From assembly GCF_000379085.1 (NCBI RefSeq), contig NZ_KB905379.1:295-64294 (forward strand): a DNA stretch of 64,000 nt, read 5' to 3'. The translations under genes and the position numbers were made by a program. The DNA comes from Halomicrobium katesii DSM 19301 (lineage in GTDB: Archaea > Halobacteriota > Halobacteria > Halobacteriales > Haloarculaceae). Shown piece after piece: positions 52,579 to 61,177 of the stretch. The first letter of the stretch is position 1. Each line of letters opens with the position of its first letter. The notes under the pieces were generated by a model. The model searched no databases, had not been told where the DNA came from, and was given only the letters and a program-made list of their open reading frames with translations.

Positions 52579-52739
52579 GCGAACGGAGGGAGCGACACGT
52601 GGGCAGCGAGGCCGACCAGCGAGAGGCCTCGACAGACGCGAACGGGAGCGAACGGAGGGAGCGACACGTGGGCAGCGAGGCCGACCAGCGAGAGGCCTCG
52701 ACAGACGCGAACGGGAGCGAACGGAGGGAGCGACACGTG
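52579..52739 (+). repeat. 69-bp tandem repeat carrying a ribosome site and GTG
   Basis: Two full 69-bp units (52579, 52648) and a 23-bp third copy (52717-52739). Each unit contains GGAGGG followed nine bases later by GTG, and 69 is a multiple of three, so the units are in frame with the next gene. Confidence 0.8.
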
Positions 52740-53198
52740 AGCGACGACCGACATCCGCTGTTCGAGCCGCTGATCTTCGTCGGCGGCCTGATCTTCGGGT
52801 TCGGACTCGGGTTCAGTCAGATGGCGCGTCCGGAAGTGGTGCTGAACTTCCTCCAGTTCGAGGACTTCGGACTGCTGTTCGTCATGTTCGGCGCGGCCAT
52901 CGTCTCCGGGATCGCGTTCGCAGTGATGCCCCGGATTCGGGACGCGGCACCCCTGACGGGCGACCGCTACGAGCGTCGCCTGAAGCCGTTCGACCGGAAC
53001 GTCCTCGTCGGCGGAGCCATCTTCGGCGTCGGCTGGGGACTCTCGGGCATCTGTCCGGGTGCCGCGTACGCGAGCCTCGGCGTCGGCAACGTCACGATCC
53101 TCTGGGCGCTGGCCGGGATGTTCCTGGGCGCGTACGCCCAGGGCTACTGGCGGAGCCGCAGCCAGGCACGTGACACCGCCGTAACGGGCGTAGACTGA
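52737..53198 (+). CDS. YeeE/YedE-type transporter, second half (DUF6691-like)
   Basis: A 153-residue protein of about four helices. It opens 'MSDDRHPLFEPLIFVGGLIF' and has 'VGGAIFGVGWGLSGICPGAA', the second GxCPG half-site that completes the YeeE fold. The GTG at 52737 is preceded by GGAGGG. An alternative GTG at 52554 would add 61 residues made of the tandem repeat, so I prefer the shorter form. Together with the previous protein it probably imports thiosulfate or another sulfur species. Confidence 0.82.
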   Translation: MSDDRHPLFEPLIFVGGLIFGFGLGFSQMARPEVVLNFLQFEDFGLLFVMFGAAIVSGIAFAVMPRIRDAAPLTGDRYERRLKPFDRNVLVGGAIFGVGWGLSGICPGAAYASLGVGNVTILWALAGMFLGAYAQGYWRSRSQARDTAVTGVD

Positions 53199-53207
53199 CC
53201 ACGTTCT

Positions 53208-54383
53208 ATGGACCCCGCTCTCATCGCTCTCTTCGTCGGTGCAGCGCTCGCCAGCCTGTTCATGGCGTGGGTCATCGGCGCTGGATCGAGCGGCGCGACT
53301 CCCTTCGCACCAGCCGTCGGCGCGAACGCCATCGGAACGATGCGGGCCGCCTTTCTGGTCGGCATCTTCGGATTCGCAGGGGCAGTCACACAGGGCGGGA
53401 GCGTCTCGAAAGCGGTCGGGAGCGGTCTCGTGGGCGGCATCAGTCTGCCCGTCGCCGGAGTCATCCTCGTGCTCGTGCTGGGCGCGGGGCTGATGGCGGT
53501 CGGGATCGCGACGGGCTATCCGATCGCGACCGCGTTCACCGTGACGGGTGCCGTCGTCGGCGTCGGCCTCGCGCTGGGCGGGACGCCGGTCTGGCCGAAG
53601 TACCAGCAGATCGCCGCCGTCTGGGTGTTGACGCCCGTCGTCGGCGGCGGCATCGCGTTCGTCATCGCCAGCCTCCTGCCCCGTCCCGACGTTGCCGAGC
53701 GGGACAGCATCCCGGCCCTCGGAGCTCTCGTCAGTGCCGTCCTCGCGAACGTCGAGTTCAGCTTCCTCGGCGAGGGGGCCACGTCGGGGACGGTCCGCGG
53801 GCTCGGGCAACGCGTGCTGGCAGTGGACGGTCTCGCGTCGGGGATCGTCGTGACCGGCGTCGTCGCGCTGGCCGTCGCCGCCGTCGTCCGATGGGACGTT
53901 CGCCGTGACGAACGCGGCGGCCTGCGGCGCGTCCTGCTCGCGCTCGGCTCGCTCGTCGCCTTCTCCGCGGGCGGGAGTCAGGTCGGCCTCGCCGTCGGAC
54001 CGTTGGTGCCCCTGCTCGACGAGATCGGGATGGTGTCGACGATGACCGTGCTCGTCGGCGGCGGGCTGGGGATGCTCGCCGGGTCGTGGACGGGCGCGCC
54101 CCGGATGATCAAGTCGCTGGCACGGGACTACTCCTCGCTGGGACCGCGACGCTCCATTTCGGCACTCGTGCCGTCGTTCCTGATCGCACAACTGGCCGTC
54201 CTGCTGGGCGTTCCGGTGTCGTTCAACGAGATCGTCGTCAGCGCCATCATCGGAAGCGGTGCCGCCGTCGGCGGACGCGACGCGGTAGACGCACGGAAGA
54301 TACTCGTGACTGTGGGAGCGTGGACAGGGTCGTTCGTCCTCTCGTTCGTGCTCGCGTACGTCGCCGCGTCCCTGCTGCTGTAG
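53208..54383 (+). CDS. PiT-family permease, probably sulfate rather than phosphate
   Basis: A 391-residue protein with about ten helices and the duplicated PiT signature ('GAGSSGATPFAPAVGANAIG' near residue 25 and 'VAFSAGGSQVGLAVGPL' near 250). The PiT family includes phosphate transporters and CysP-type sulfate permeases. The first copy has GANAIG but the second lacks the canonical GANDVAN. Location in a sulfur operon favours sulfate or thiosulfate. This substrate is inference. Confidence 0.78.
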   Translation: MDPALIALFVGAALASLFMAWVIGAGSSGATPFAPAVGANAIGTMRAAFLVGIFGFAGAVTQGGSVSKAVGSGLVGGISLPVAGVILVLVLGAGLMAVGIATGYPIATAFTVTGAVVGVGLALGGTPVWPKYQQIAAVWVLTPVVGGGIAFVIASLLPRPDVAERDSIPALGALVSAVLANVEFSFLGEGATSGTVRGLGQRVLAVDGLASGIVVTGVVALAVAAVVRWDVRRDERGGLRRVLLALGSLVAFSAGGSQVGLAVGPLVPLLDEIGMVSTMTVLVGGGLGMLAGSWTGAPRMIKSLARDYSSLGPRRSISALVPSFLIAQLAVLLGVPVSFNEIVVSAIIGSGAAVGGRDAVDARKILVTVGAWTGSFVLSFVLAYVAASLLL

Positions 54384-54750
54384 GCAGGGCCGGGACACGA
54401 TCCATCGTTGACAGCCACCCCGCTAGCTCTCGGTCGGTCACTCCAACGTGTGATATAGTAACAATTGAAACGGTTTACATATCGATCGCACTGCAGTCGT
54501 GCGATCGGGTGTACATTGATTTTCAATGGCTACTAGAGCGACAGCCACCGTCCGGGCGACGAGGTGCGCTTGGAACGCCGCCGAGAGGTGGATACGTTCT
54601 CCATACGTTATCGGTACTCCAGCGAAGGTTACTCGAATATAGTATTGTATAGTATCCCCAAAACCGTTATAGGGTCGAGCCGGATAGGGGAAGGTGAGCA
54701 GAAATGTGCCAACAACGAATTTCCGCGGTCGAACGTCAGAGGGAGAATCG
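54384..54750. other. Intergenic promoter region of the TauE operon
   Basis: About 370 bp with AT-rich stretches. ATAGTATTGTATAGTAT (54639-54655) is the most symmetrical copy of the sulfur-island motif. No gene was recognised apart from the possibility that the next protein starts at a GTG at 54694. Confidence 0.5.
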
Positions 54751-54915
54751 ATGGCTGGACTAGAGATACCCACGTGGGACCCCGAAACGGCAGTGCTCAT
54801 CGGCGCGATCCTCTTGGAGTCGATCGTGCTGTACGTGGGCTATGGGAGTCTCGAACGACTCTTTGGCCCCTATCTGATGGAACTCCTGGTCGGAGGTGAG
54901 ACGAATGCTCGATAG
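54751..54915 (+). CDS. 54-residue single-helix partner of the TauE exporter
   Basis: 'MAGLEIPTWDPETAVLIGAI' leads into one membrane helix and the end 'LERLFGPYLMELLVGGETN'. A GAGGGAG ribosome site precedes the ATG. A GTG at 54694 would add 19 residues and lie nearer the promoter motif. Its stop overlaps the TauE start by 11 bp. Such small proteins regularly precede haloarchaeal TauE genes. Confidence 0.65.
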   Translation: MAGLEIPTWDPETAVLIGAILLESIVLYVGYGSLERLFGPYLMELLVGGETNAR

Positions 54916-55963
54916 CCTGCTCGGCGGGTCCGGGATTCTGGGGACGAGCCCCGAAATGCTCGCGCTGTTCGTCGGATTCGGGCTCGTCGTGGGCGTCCTG
55001 TTCGGATTCTTCGGCATGGGCGGGTCGTTCCTCGTCACCCCCGCCCTGCTGATGCTCGATTACCCTGCCCCCGTTGCAGTCGGCAGCGGGATGGCGTTCG
55101 TCTTCGGGACGGCCGTCATCGCGACCCTGAAGCACCACGACCTCGGACAGGTCGACTACAAGCTGGGCGTGATCATGATTACCGGCACGACCATCGGTAT
55201 CGAGGTCGGGCGCGCCAGCGTCTACTACCTCGAATCGCTGGGACTGGCTGGTGGGATCATCAGCGTCGCGTACGTCGTCTTGCTCGGCGGCGTCGGGGCG
55301 ATGGTGACCCGTGACGCCCTGGGCGGTGACGGCGGGGATCGCATCGATCACGAGGCTGCTGACAAGGACCTCAGCGAGTACGAGATCCCCGACATCGCCA
55401 AAACGATTCAACGAACCGTTCGGATTCCGCCGATGGTGACGCTCCGAGGCGACATCCGCGTGTCCGCGTGGGTCATCACGGCCGTCGCCTTCGCGACCGG
55501 CCTCCTGTCGGGCTTTCTCGGCGTCGGTGGCGGCTTCATCCGGATGCCGGCGATGATCTACGCGATCGGCGTTCCCGTGCCCGTCGCCGTCGGGACGGAC
55601 CTCTTCGAGATCGTCTTCTCCGGCGGTCTCGGGAGTTACCTCTACGGACAGGGTGGCGGCGTCGACCTCGGTATCGTCGCACCGCTGCTGTTGGGCAGCG
55701 CACTCGGTGCCCGTGTCGGCTCGGCGGCGACCGCCGTCGTCGACGCCGACGGCATCAAGATCTACTTCGGCGGGATGTTACTGGTCGGTGCCGTTGCCGT
55801 CGGCGTCGGCGAGGTCGGCTCCTACGTCGGGAGCCCGGCACTCGAGCTGCTCGGACTAGTGCTCGTCGTCGGCGCGGCAGTCGTCGTCGCGCTCGCGATC
55901 CTCTATACGGCGCTGTCGTCGCTGCGCGTGACGCACCGCCAGCAGACCTCCGCGGCTGACTAG
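54905..55963 (+). CDS. TauE/SafE-family sulfite/sulfonate exporter
   Basis: A 352-residue, eight-helix permease. The two repeated motifs are visible ('LFGFFGMGGSFLVTPALLML' near residue 35 and 'FLGVGGGFIRMPAMIYAIG' near 205). A soluble loop at about 130-170 separates the halves. The ATG at 54905 follows a perfect GGAGGTGA. It would export sulfite made by the dioxygenase. Confidence 0.88.
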   Translation: MLDSLLGGSGILGTSPEMLALFVGFGLVVGVLFGFFGMGGSFLVTPALLMLDYPAPVAVGSGMAFVFGTAVIATLKHHDLGQVDYKLGVIMITGTTIGIEVGRASVYYLESLGLAGGIISVAYVVLLGGVGAMVTRDALGGDGGDRIDHEAADKDLSEYEIPDIAKTIQRTVRIPPMVTLRGDIRVSAWVITAVAFATGLLSGFLGVGGGFIRMPAMIYAIGVPVPVAVGTDLFEIVFSGGLGSYLYGQGGGVDLGIVAPLLLGSALGARVGSAATAVVDADGIKIYFGGMLLVGAVAVGVGEVGSYVGSPALELLGLVLVVGAAVVVALAILYTALSSLRVTHRQQTSAAD

Positions 55964-55997
55964 CCCGTTTTTATTTCTTCCGATCGAACGCCAAGAC

Positions 55998-57257
55998 ATG
56001 ACCGGCACTACGCCCGCAGAGTACGTGCGAGCCCACCGCGAGGAGCTGGTCGGACTCGCCCTCGATCTCCTCGCGATCGACACGTCGAACCCGCCTGGCG
56101 ATACGCGCGAGATCGTCACCGAGATCGAACAGTTCCTCGAACCGCTCCCGGTCGACGTCGAGCGTTTTGCTGCCGATCCGGCGAAACCGAACCTCCTCGT
56201 TCGGGTGCCTGGCGTGTCAGACCACACGCTGCTGTACAACGGCCACCTCGATACGGTGCCGTTCGACGCCGACGCGTGGACACGCGACCCGCTCGGGGAG
56301 GACGCCGACGGACGCGTCTACGGGCGCGGTGCGACCGATATGAAAGGTGCCGTGGCGTCGATGCTGTTCGCGATCCGGGCATTCACAGCGACCGACGCGA
56401 CTCCGCCCGTGGATCTCCTGTTCGCCTTCGTGAGCGACGAGGAAGTCGGCGGCGACGCCGGGCTGGCGGCGCTACTGGACGCAGAGATGCTCGACGCCGA
56501 CGCCTGTGTGATCGGCGAACCGACCTGTACGGTAGATCGTCACGCCGTCACGGTCGCCGACCGGGGCAGCATCTGGCTGACGCTCGAAGCCAGCGGCGAA
56601 GGGGCCCACGGCTCCCGGCCAGGACTCGGCGTCAACGCGATCGATCGGCTCTACGAGGCCGTCGAGACCGTGCGCGAGCGGTTCGGAACCGAGCGACTCG
56701 AAATCGAACCGGACGTGGCAGCCATCGTCGACGAGTCCGTCGAGTACTACGCGCCGTCGATGGGCGAGGCCGTCGCTCGCGATCTGTTCTGGTACCCCTC
56801 GATCAATCTCGGAGTTCTGGAAGGCGGCGACGCGATAAACAGCGTTCCGCAGTCTGCCCGCGCCGAGATCGACGTGCGCCTGACTGCGGGTGTCCACACG
56901 CCCGACGTACTGGCGGGCATTCGAGAGTGCGTCGCCGACTGTGCTGGCATCACGATCGCCGACGTCTCCTGGAGCGTCGGCACCGCCGAGGCACCCGACA
57001 GCCCGCTCGTCGAAGCAGTCGCACAGACGGCGGCGGACGTGACGGAAACGCGGATCTTTCGACGGAGTGCGACGGGCGGTGGCGACGCCAAGAAACTCCG
57101 ACACGCGGGCATTCCGACCGTCGAGTTCGCGCTCGGCACCGACACCGTCCACGCGCCCGACGAGTACGTGCCCGTCGACGTGCTCGTCGACAACGCGGTC
57201 GTCTACACGCAGCTGCCGGCGACGTGGCAGTCCCAGACCAACGAGAGTGACAGGTGA
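55998..57257 (+). CDS. M20-family metallopeptidase/deacylase (ArgE/DapE type)
   Basis: A 419-residue enzyme with the di-zinc motifs 'LLYNGHLDTVPFDADAWTRD', 'GRGATDMKGAVASMLFA', 'FAFVSDEEVGGDAGL' (catalytic Glu pair), 'CVIGEPTCTVDR' and 'RSATGGGDAKKLRHAG'. The dimerisation lid lies at about 180-300. The substrate (acyl-amino acid or dipeptide) cannot be told. It follows TauE by 34 bp and may simply be the last gene of that transcript. Confidence 0.88.
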   Translation: MTGTTPAEYVRAHREELVGLALDLLAIDTSNPPGDTREIVTEIEQFLEPLPVDVERFAADPAKPNLLVRVPGVSDHTLLYNGHLDTVPFDADAWTRDPLGEDADGRVYGRGATDMKGAVASMLFAIRAFTATDATPPVDLLFAFVSDEEVGGDAGLAALLDAEMLDADACVIGEPTCTVDRHAVTVADRGSIWLTLEASGEGAHGSRPGLGVNAIDRLYEAVETVRERFGTERLEIEPDVAAIVDESVEYYAPSMGEAVARDLFWYPSINLGVLEGGDAINSVPQSARAEIDVRLTAGVHTPDVLAGIRECVADCAGITIADVSWSVGTAEAPDSPLVEAVAQTAADVTETRIFRRSATGGGDAKKLRHAGIPTVEFALGTDTVHAPDEYVPVDVLVDNAVVYTQLPATWQSQTNESDR

Positions 57258-57288
57258 CAGCTCGATCACGCTGTCGCCGGACTCCCTC

Positions 57289-57369
57289 ATACGGTTTATT
57301 GTAGTTGCTTACCGGTGATCGTCTACTCCGTGGCGACTATCACCGGTAAATCGCTACAATAATCCGTAT
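57289..57369 (+). repeat. 81-bp dispersed palindromic repeat, copy 3
   Basis: ATACGG to CCGTAT with internal TTACCGGTGAT and ATCACCGGTAAAT arms. It lies 30 bp past the M20 gene stop and before the next sulfur promoter. Confidence 0.82.
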
Positions 57370-57416
57370 CAGGATGGGTCCGTCCGAACCTTTGATTCCC
57401 AGAGTCTTGGAATTGA

Positions 57417-57432
57417 TGTACAATACTAATAC
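57417..57432. promoter_or_regulatory. Sulfur-island motif upstream of tusA-2
   Basis: TGTACAATACTAATAC (reverse TTAGTATTGTACA) 34 bp before the ATG at 57466. Shares TATTGT with the other promoters, in inverted orientation. Confidence 0.5.
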
Positions 57433-57465
57433 GCTCGGGACCCAACGATTACCTGTGAGCGATCT

Positions 57466-57702
57466 ATGACCGACATCGAACCCGACGAAACCGTCGACGC
57501 CAGAGGCGCAGCCTGCCCCGGCCCACTGATGGACCTCATCGGAGCCATTCGGAGCGCCGACTCCGGCGAGGTGATCCGCCTGCTGAGCGACAACGAGCAG
57601 TCACTGTCCGACGTTCCCGAGTGGGCCGAGGAAGCCGGCAACGAACTGCGCGCCGTCGAAGAGCTCGACGACCACCGCGAGTTCTACGTGGAGAAAGCAT
57701 GA
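57466..57702 (+). CDS. TusA/SirA-like sulfur carrier 2
   Basis: A 78-residue protein: 'TVDARGAACPGPLMDLIGAI' gives the Cys of a CPGP motif and helix 1; 'DVPEWAEEAGNELRAVEE' follows. The stop overlaps the next ATG (ATGA), so it is coupled to the flavoprotein gene. It probably hands persulfide to or from the SQR-like enzyme. Confidence 0.88.
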   Translation: MTDIEPDETVDARGAACPGPLMDLIGAIRSADSGEVIRLLSDNEQSLSDVPEWAEEAGNELRAVEELDDHREFYVEKA

Positions 57703-58844
57703 CCGAGCACGTCGTCATCGTCGGCGGCGGGACCGGTGGGTCCGTCCTCGCGAACGATCTCGCTGACCGACTCGAACCCGAACTCGACGCTGGAGACGTG
57801 CGGATCACACTGATCAACGACGACGCCGACCACGTCTACAAGCCGGTCTGGCTGTACGTGCCGTTCGGCCAGCGCGAGCCCGACAACGGCCGGCGGCCGC
57901 TCGAAGACCTCGTCGACGATCGGGTCGACATCCGGATCGATCGCGTGACCGAGATCGACACCGACGCCAAGCGCCTGGAGAGCATGGAGGGCAACGACGT
58001 CATCGAATACGATTACCTCGTGCTGGCGACCGGATCGACGCTCGTACCGGAGGAGATTCCGGGCCTCGTCGACGGCGGCCACGACTACTACAGCGAGTCC
58101 GGCGCGGTCGACCTGCGCGACGAACTGCTGTCTCTGACCGAGGGCAGGCTCGTGTTGAGCGTCATCGGGACGCCCCACATGTGCCCGGCGGCACCGCTGG
58201 AGTTCGTCTTCATGGCCGACGACTGGCTCCGCGAGCGCGGCCTCCGCGAGGAGATCGATATCACCTACACGTACCCGATCCAGCGCGTCCACGGCAATCC
58301 CCACATCGCCGAGTGGGCCCGTCCGATCATGGAGGAACGGGACATCCAAGTGGAGACGTTCTTCAACGCCGAGGCGGTCGACCCCGAGGCCGAGACCATC
58401 ACGTCCATGGAGGGGACCGAACTCGACTACGACCTCCTCGTGACGATCCCGCCCCACGCCGGCGTCGACCTGATCGCGGCGGCGGGCCTCGGCGACGACG
58501 GCTGGGTCGACGTGGACAAGCACACGCTGGAAGCCGAGGCCGCCGAGAACGTCTACGCGCTCGGCGACACCGCCGACACCGGCGTCCCGAACGCGGGCAG
58601 CGTCGCCCACTACCAGGCCGGCGTCGTCGGCCAGCGCCTCGCCAGCGAGATCCGCGATCGGCCGGCGACGGCGACCTACGATGGCAAGACGCTGTGCTTC
58701 ATCGAGACGGGGATGGACGCGGCGTCGTTCGTCGAGTTCGACTACGAGACGCCGCCGTCGCCCGCACCGCCCTCGGAGAAACTCCACTGGTCGAAGCTAG
58801 CGTACAACGAGACGTACTGGCTGACTGCACGGGGGTTGCTCTGA
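57699..58844 (+). CDS. Sulfide:quinone oxidoreductase-like FAD protein
   Basis: A 381-residue flavoprotein with 'HVVIVGGGTGGSVLANDL' (FAD), 'YDYLVLATGSTLVPEEIPG', 'GTPHMCPAAPLEFVFMADDW' with the persulfide-forming Cys, and 'NVYALGDTADTGVPNAGS' (second FAD/NAD-type motif). The length is near the SQR family normal. It oxidises sulfide to persulfide with electrons going to quinone. It lies between a TusA and a DUF1641 gene, the classic haloarchaeal sulfur set. Confidence 0.88.
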   Translation: MTEHVVIVGGGTGGSVLANDLADRLEPELDAGDVRITLINDDADHVYKPVWLYVPFGQREPDNGRRPLEDLVDDRVDIRIDRVTEIDTDAKRLESMEGNDVIEYDYLVLATGSTLVPEEIPGLVDGGHDYYSESGAVDLRDELLSLTEGRLVLSVIGTPHMCPAAPLEFVFMADDWLRERGLREEIDITYTYPIQRVHGNPHIAEWARPIMEERDIQVETFFNAEAVDPEAETITSMEGTELDYDLLVTIPPHAGVDLIAAAGLGDDGWVDVDKHTLEAEAAENVYALGDTADTGVPNAGSVAHYQAGVVGQRLASEIRDRPATATYDGKTLCFIETGMDAASFVEFDYETPPSPAPPSEKLHWSKLAYNETYWLTARGLL

Positions 58845-58846
58845 CG

Positions 58847-59473
58847 ATGTCCGGGGAGCGCGCCGCTGAGCAACCCGAGCTCGAAGCAGCGATCGAACAG
58901 AACCCCGAAGCCGTCGCCGAGTTCGTGGAACACCTCGACGCCGTCAACGAGCTACTGGACGTGCTCTCGCTGGGCGAGAGCGCGCTCGACGACGAAATGG
59001 TCCGCGAGCTCTCGGCCACGGGGTCGACCCTCGCCGAGTCCGCAGACGGGCTCGCGACCGACGAGACCGTCGCGCTGGCCGAGACAGTCGGGGAGAACGG
59101 CGACGAGCTACAGGACGCACTCGACACCCTGCTCGCACTGCAAGAGAGCGGAACGCTCGACGAATTGGCCGAACTCGCGGAAGTAGGCTCGCTGGCGACC
59201 GCGGCGCTCGACGACGAGATGGTCAGATCGCTGGCCGGCACCGGCGCTGGACTCGGCGAGGTCGCGCAGACGGCCACGGACGACGATACTCGTGACGGAA
59301 TCGAGACGCTACTTGACAGTGTCGGGAAAGCGGAGCAGGAACCGGCTGACCGCGTCGGTCTCCTCGGATTGCTTCGCAGACTGCGCGAGCCGGACGTGCA
59401 GTACGGGCTGGGCTACCTGCTGGCACTGCTGGGCGCGATCGGACGCGAGCGCCCGTCCGGAGAGTCCCGCTAA
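58847..59473 (+). CDS. DUF1641 family protein
   Basis: A 208-residue, all-helical, acidic protein with two repeated units ('LGESALDDEMVRELSATGST' and 'VGSLATAALDDEMVRSLAGT') and a C-terminal amphipathic/hydrophobic helix ('VQYGLGYLLALLGAIG') likely to touch the membrane. DUF1641 proteins usually accompany SQR-like or formate-dehydrogenase-type flavoproteins. The ATG is 2 bp after the SQR stop. Confidence 0.8.
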   Translation: MSGERAAEQPELEAAIEQNPEAVAEFVEHLDAVNELLDVLSLGESALDDEMVRELSATGSTLAESADGLATDETVALAETVGENGDELQDALDTLLALQESGTLDELAELAEVGSLATAALDDEMVRSLAGTGAGLGEVAQTATDDDTRDGIETLLDSVGKAEQEPADRVGLLGLLRRLREPDVQYGLGYLLALLGAIGRERPSGESR

Positions 59474-59532
59474 TGGCACCGGCAGGTTCGACACTGCCGC
59501 TCGTTTTCGACGGCGGGTCCGGACCCGAGTCA

Positions 59533-59548
59533 AATTGTATTGTGTGTT
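59533..59548 (+). promoter_or_regulatory. Sulfur-island motif upstream of the 40-residue gene
   Basis: AATTGTATTGTGTGTT lies 46 bp before ATG 59590. It contains the TATTGTGTG heptamer common to the island. Confidence 0.55.
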
Positions 59549-59589
59549 TTACCCAAGACTATTAAACCGACGGCCCGTAGTATCTGCCA

Positions 59590-59712
59590 ATGGCAACACA
59601 GATGCCGAAGAGAGACGGCGTCGTTTCACTCGACGGCGACATCGAGGCCGCCGAGCGACACTCCGAAGCTGCGATCGAGTTCGGAGCCAGGGGATCCGCC
59701 CAGAAGAGATGA
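59590..59712 (+). CDS. 40-residue protein co-translated with the aminotransferase
   Basis: 'MATQMPKRDGVVSLDGDIEA' and 'AERHSEAAIEFGARGSAQKR' give a small charged protein without cysteine. Its TGA overlaps the following ATG (ATGA). The gene sits directly at the promoter motif, so it is the first gene of its transcript. The function is unknown. Confidence 0.6.
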   Translation: MATQMPKRDGVVSLDGDIEAAERHSEAAIEFGARGSAQKR

Positions 59713-60827
59713 ATCCCAGAGAACTTCGCGCCGACACGCCCGCCCTGCACGAGGACATCTACCTGAACTTCGGCGCTCACGGACCGAGCCCACGGTACGT
59801 CGTCGAAGCGGCCGACGAGTTCGTCCGGAGACACGAGTACGAGACGAGCGCTCGAAACGATCCGTACGACGTGGCGTTCGACGCGTACGACCGGACCCGA
59901 GAACGGGTCGCTGACTTCGTCGGTGCAGCGCCCCCCGAGATCGCGCTCACGGAGAGTACGACTGCCGGCATCAACGCCGTCGCGAACGCGATCGACTGGC
60001 AGCCCGGTGACGTGGTCGTTCGGACCGATCTCGAACATCCGGCCGGGACGCTCCCGTGGCAACGGCTGGAACGAGACGGCGTCGAGGTTCGCGTCGTCGA
60101 GACCGCGGACGGACGGGTCGACCGCGACGCCTTCGCCGCGGCCGTCGACGGGGCGCGGCTCGCGTGTTTCAGTGCCGTGACGTGGACGCACGGCACTCGC
60201 CTGCCCGTCGCGGACCTCGTCGAGATCACCCACGAGGCCGGCGCGTTCGCGCTCGTCGACGCCGTACAGGTGCCGGGTCAGCTCCCGATGAACGTCGCCC
60301 AGTGGGGCGCAGACGCCGTCGCGGCGGCCGGCCACAAGTGGCTGCTTGGGCTGTGGGGCGGTGGTTTCCTCTACGTCGACCGGGCGTCCGCAGAATCGCT
60401 CAGGCCCGCGACAGTCGGCTACCGAAGCGTCGAGACACCGACGGCAGATCCATACGAGTTCGTACCCGGTGCGGGCCGATTCGAGGTCGGCTCGTCGAAT
60501 CCCGCGCCACACGTCGCGCTGGCCGAGGCGATCGACGTGATCGAGGAGGTCGGCGTCGACCGCATCGCGAACCAGATTCAGGAGTTGGCCGAGCAGTTGA
60601 CCGACGGCGTCCCGAACGAACGACTCCACAGTCCGGTGGAGCCGGAGTCGGGACTCGTCACGATCGGCGTCGACGACCCCGAGGCGACGGTCGATCGCCT
60701 CGCCTCGCGAGGGATCGTCGTTCGCGCTCTGCCGACACCGAACGCAGTCCGCGCGTCGGTCCACGCGGTCAACACCCGCAGCGAGATCGACAGCCTGCTC
60801 GACGCGCTCGAACCGGAGTGGACCTGA
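59709..60827 (+). CDS. Class-V aminotransferase (cysteine-desulfurase-like fold)
   Basis: A 372-residue PLP enzyme. It has 'ALTESTTAGINAVANAI', 'SAVTWTHGTRLPVADLVEI', 'LVDAVQVPGQLPMNVAQWG' (Asp) and 'AAGHKWLLGLWGGGFLYVD' with the Schiff-base Lys. The C-terminal part lacks the catalytic Cys loop of SufS/IscS ('IVVRALPTPNAVRAS' stands there), so desulfurase activity is doubtful and another class-V activity (epimerase, lyase, transaminase) is possible. The island context suggests a link with sulfur amino acids. Confidence 0.8.
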   Translation: MNPRELRADTPALHEDIYLNFGAHGPSPRYVVEAADEFVRRHEYETSARNDPYDVAFDAYDRTRERVADFVGAAPPEIALTESTTAGINAVANAIDWQPGDVVVRTDLEHPAGTLPWQRLERDGVEVRVVETADGRVDRDAFAAAVDGARLACFSAVTWTHGTRLPVADLVEITHEAGAFALVDAVQVPGQLPMNVAQWGADAVAAAGHKWLLGLWGGGFLYVDRASAESLRPATVGYRSVETPTADPYEFVPGAGRFEVGSSNPAPHVALAEAIDVIEEVGVDRIANQIQELAEQLTDGVPNERLHSPVEPESGLVTIGVDDPEATVDRLASRGIVVRALPTPNAVRASVHAVNTRSEIDSLLDALEPEWT

Positions 60828-60997
60828 CGACTGTCGCGGTTTCTCGGTGATCGTCTCCCCCGCAGCGGCGATCGCCTGGATGCGTCGACGAGCCGAGACT
60901 GTCGGCCGTCGTGCGGACTGGCGGGACCCGTCCGTCGAGTGATAGCTCGCGAAAGAGACAACATCGACGGCCACACGAGCCACAGTGTCCGCCACTG

Positions 60998-61079
60998 ATA
61001 CGGAAAGTTGTAGGTCTTTACCAGACCGATCGCACTCTGTCGTGCGGTCGACTAGGTAAACGCCTACAACTGTCCGTAT
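60998..61079 (+). repeat. 82-bp dispersed palindromic repeat, copy 4
   Basis: Almost identical to the copy at 7755 (TGATACGGAAAGTTGT and AACGCCTACAACTGTCCGTA). It lies between the aminotransferase gene and the HTH gene. Confidence 0.85.
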
Positions 61080-61177
61080 GACTCGCGTCGTCGATCTGCC
61101 AGCAGGAGTTCGTGCGGCATTGTGAGATTCGCACACAAGTCTTTTAACGCGGTAGACCGTACGTTCACTCGATACCG

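Noticed and set aside
52552-52740. Separate small ORF starting ATG 52552 in another frame through the 69-bp repeats
   Set aside because: It reads only repeat-derived peptide (ANGGSDTWAARPTSERP) and stops at the real start of the YeeE gene.
52233-54398. 721-residue frame antisense to the YeeE and PiT genes
   Set aside because: Spans several genes, low-complexity His/Asp/Gln/Arg composition, no motifs.
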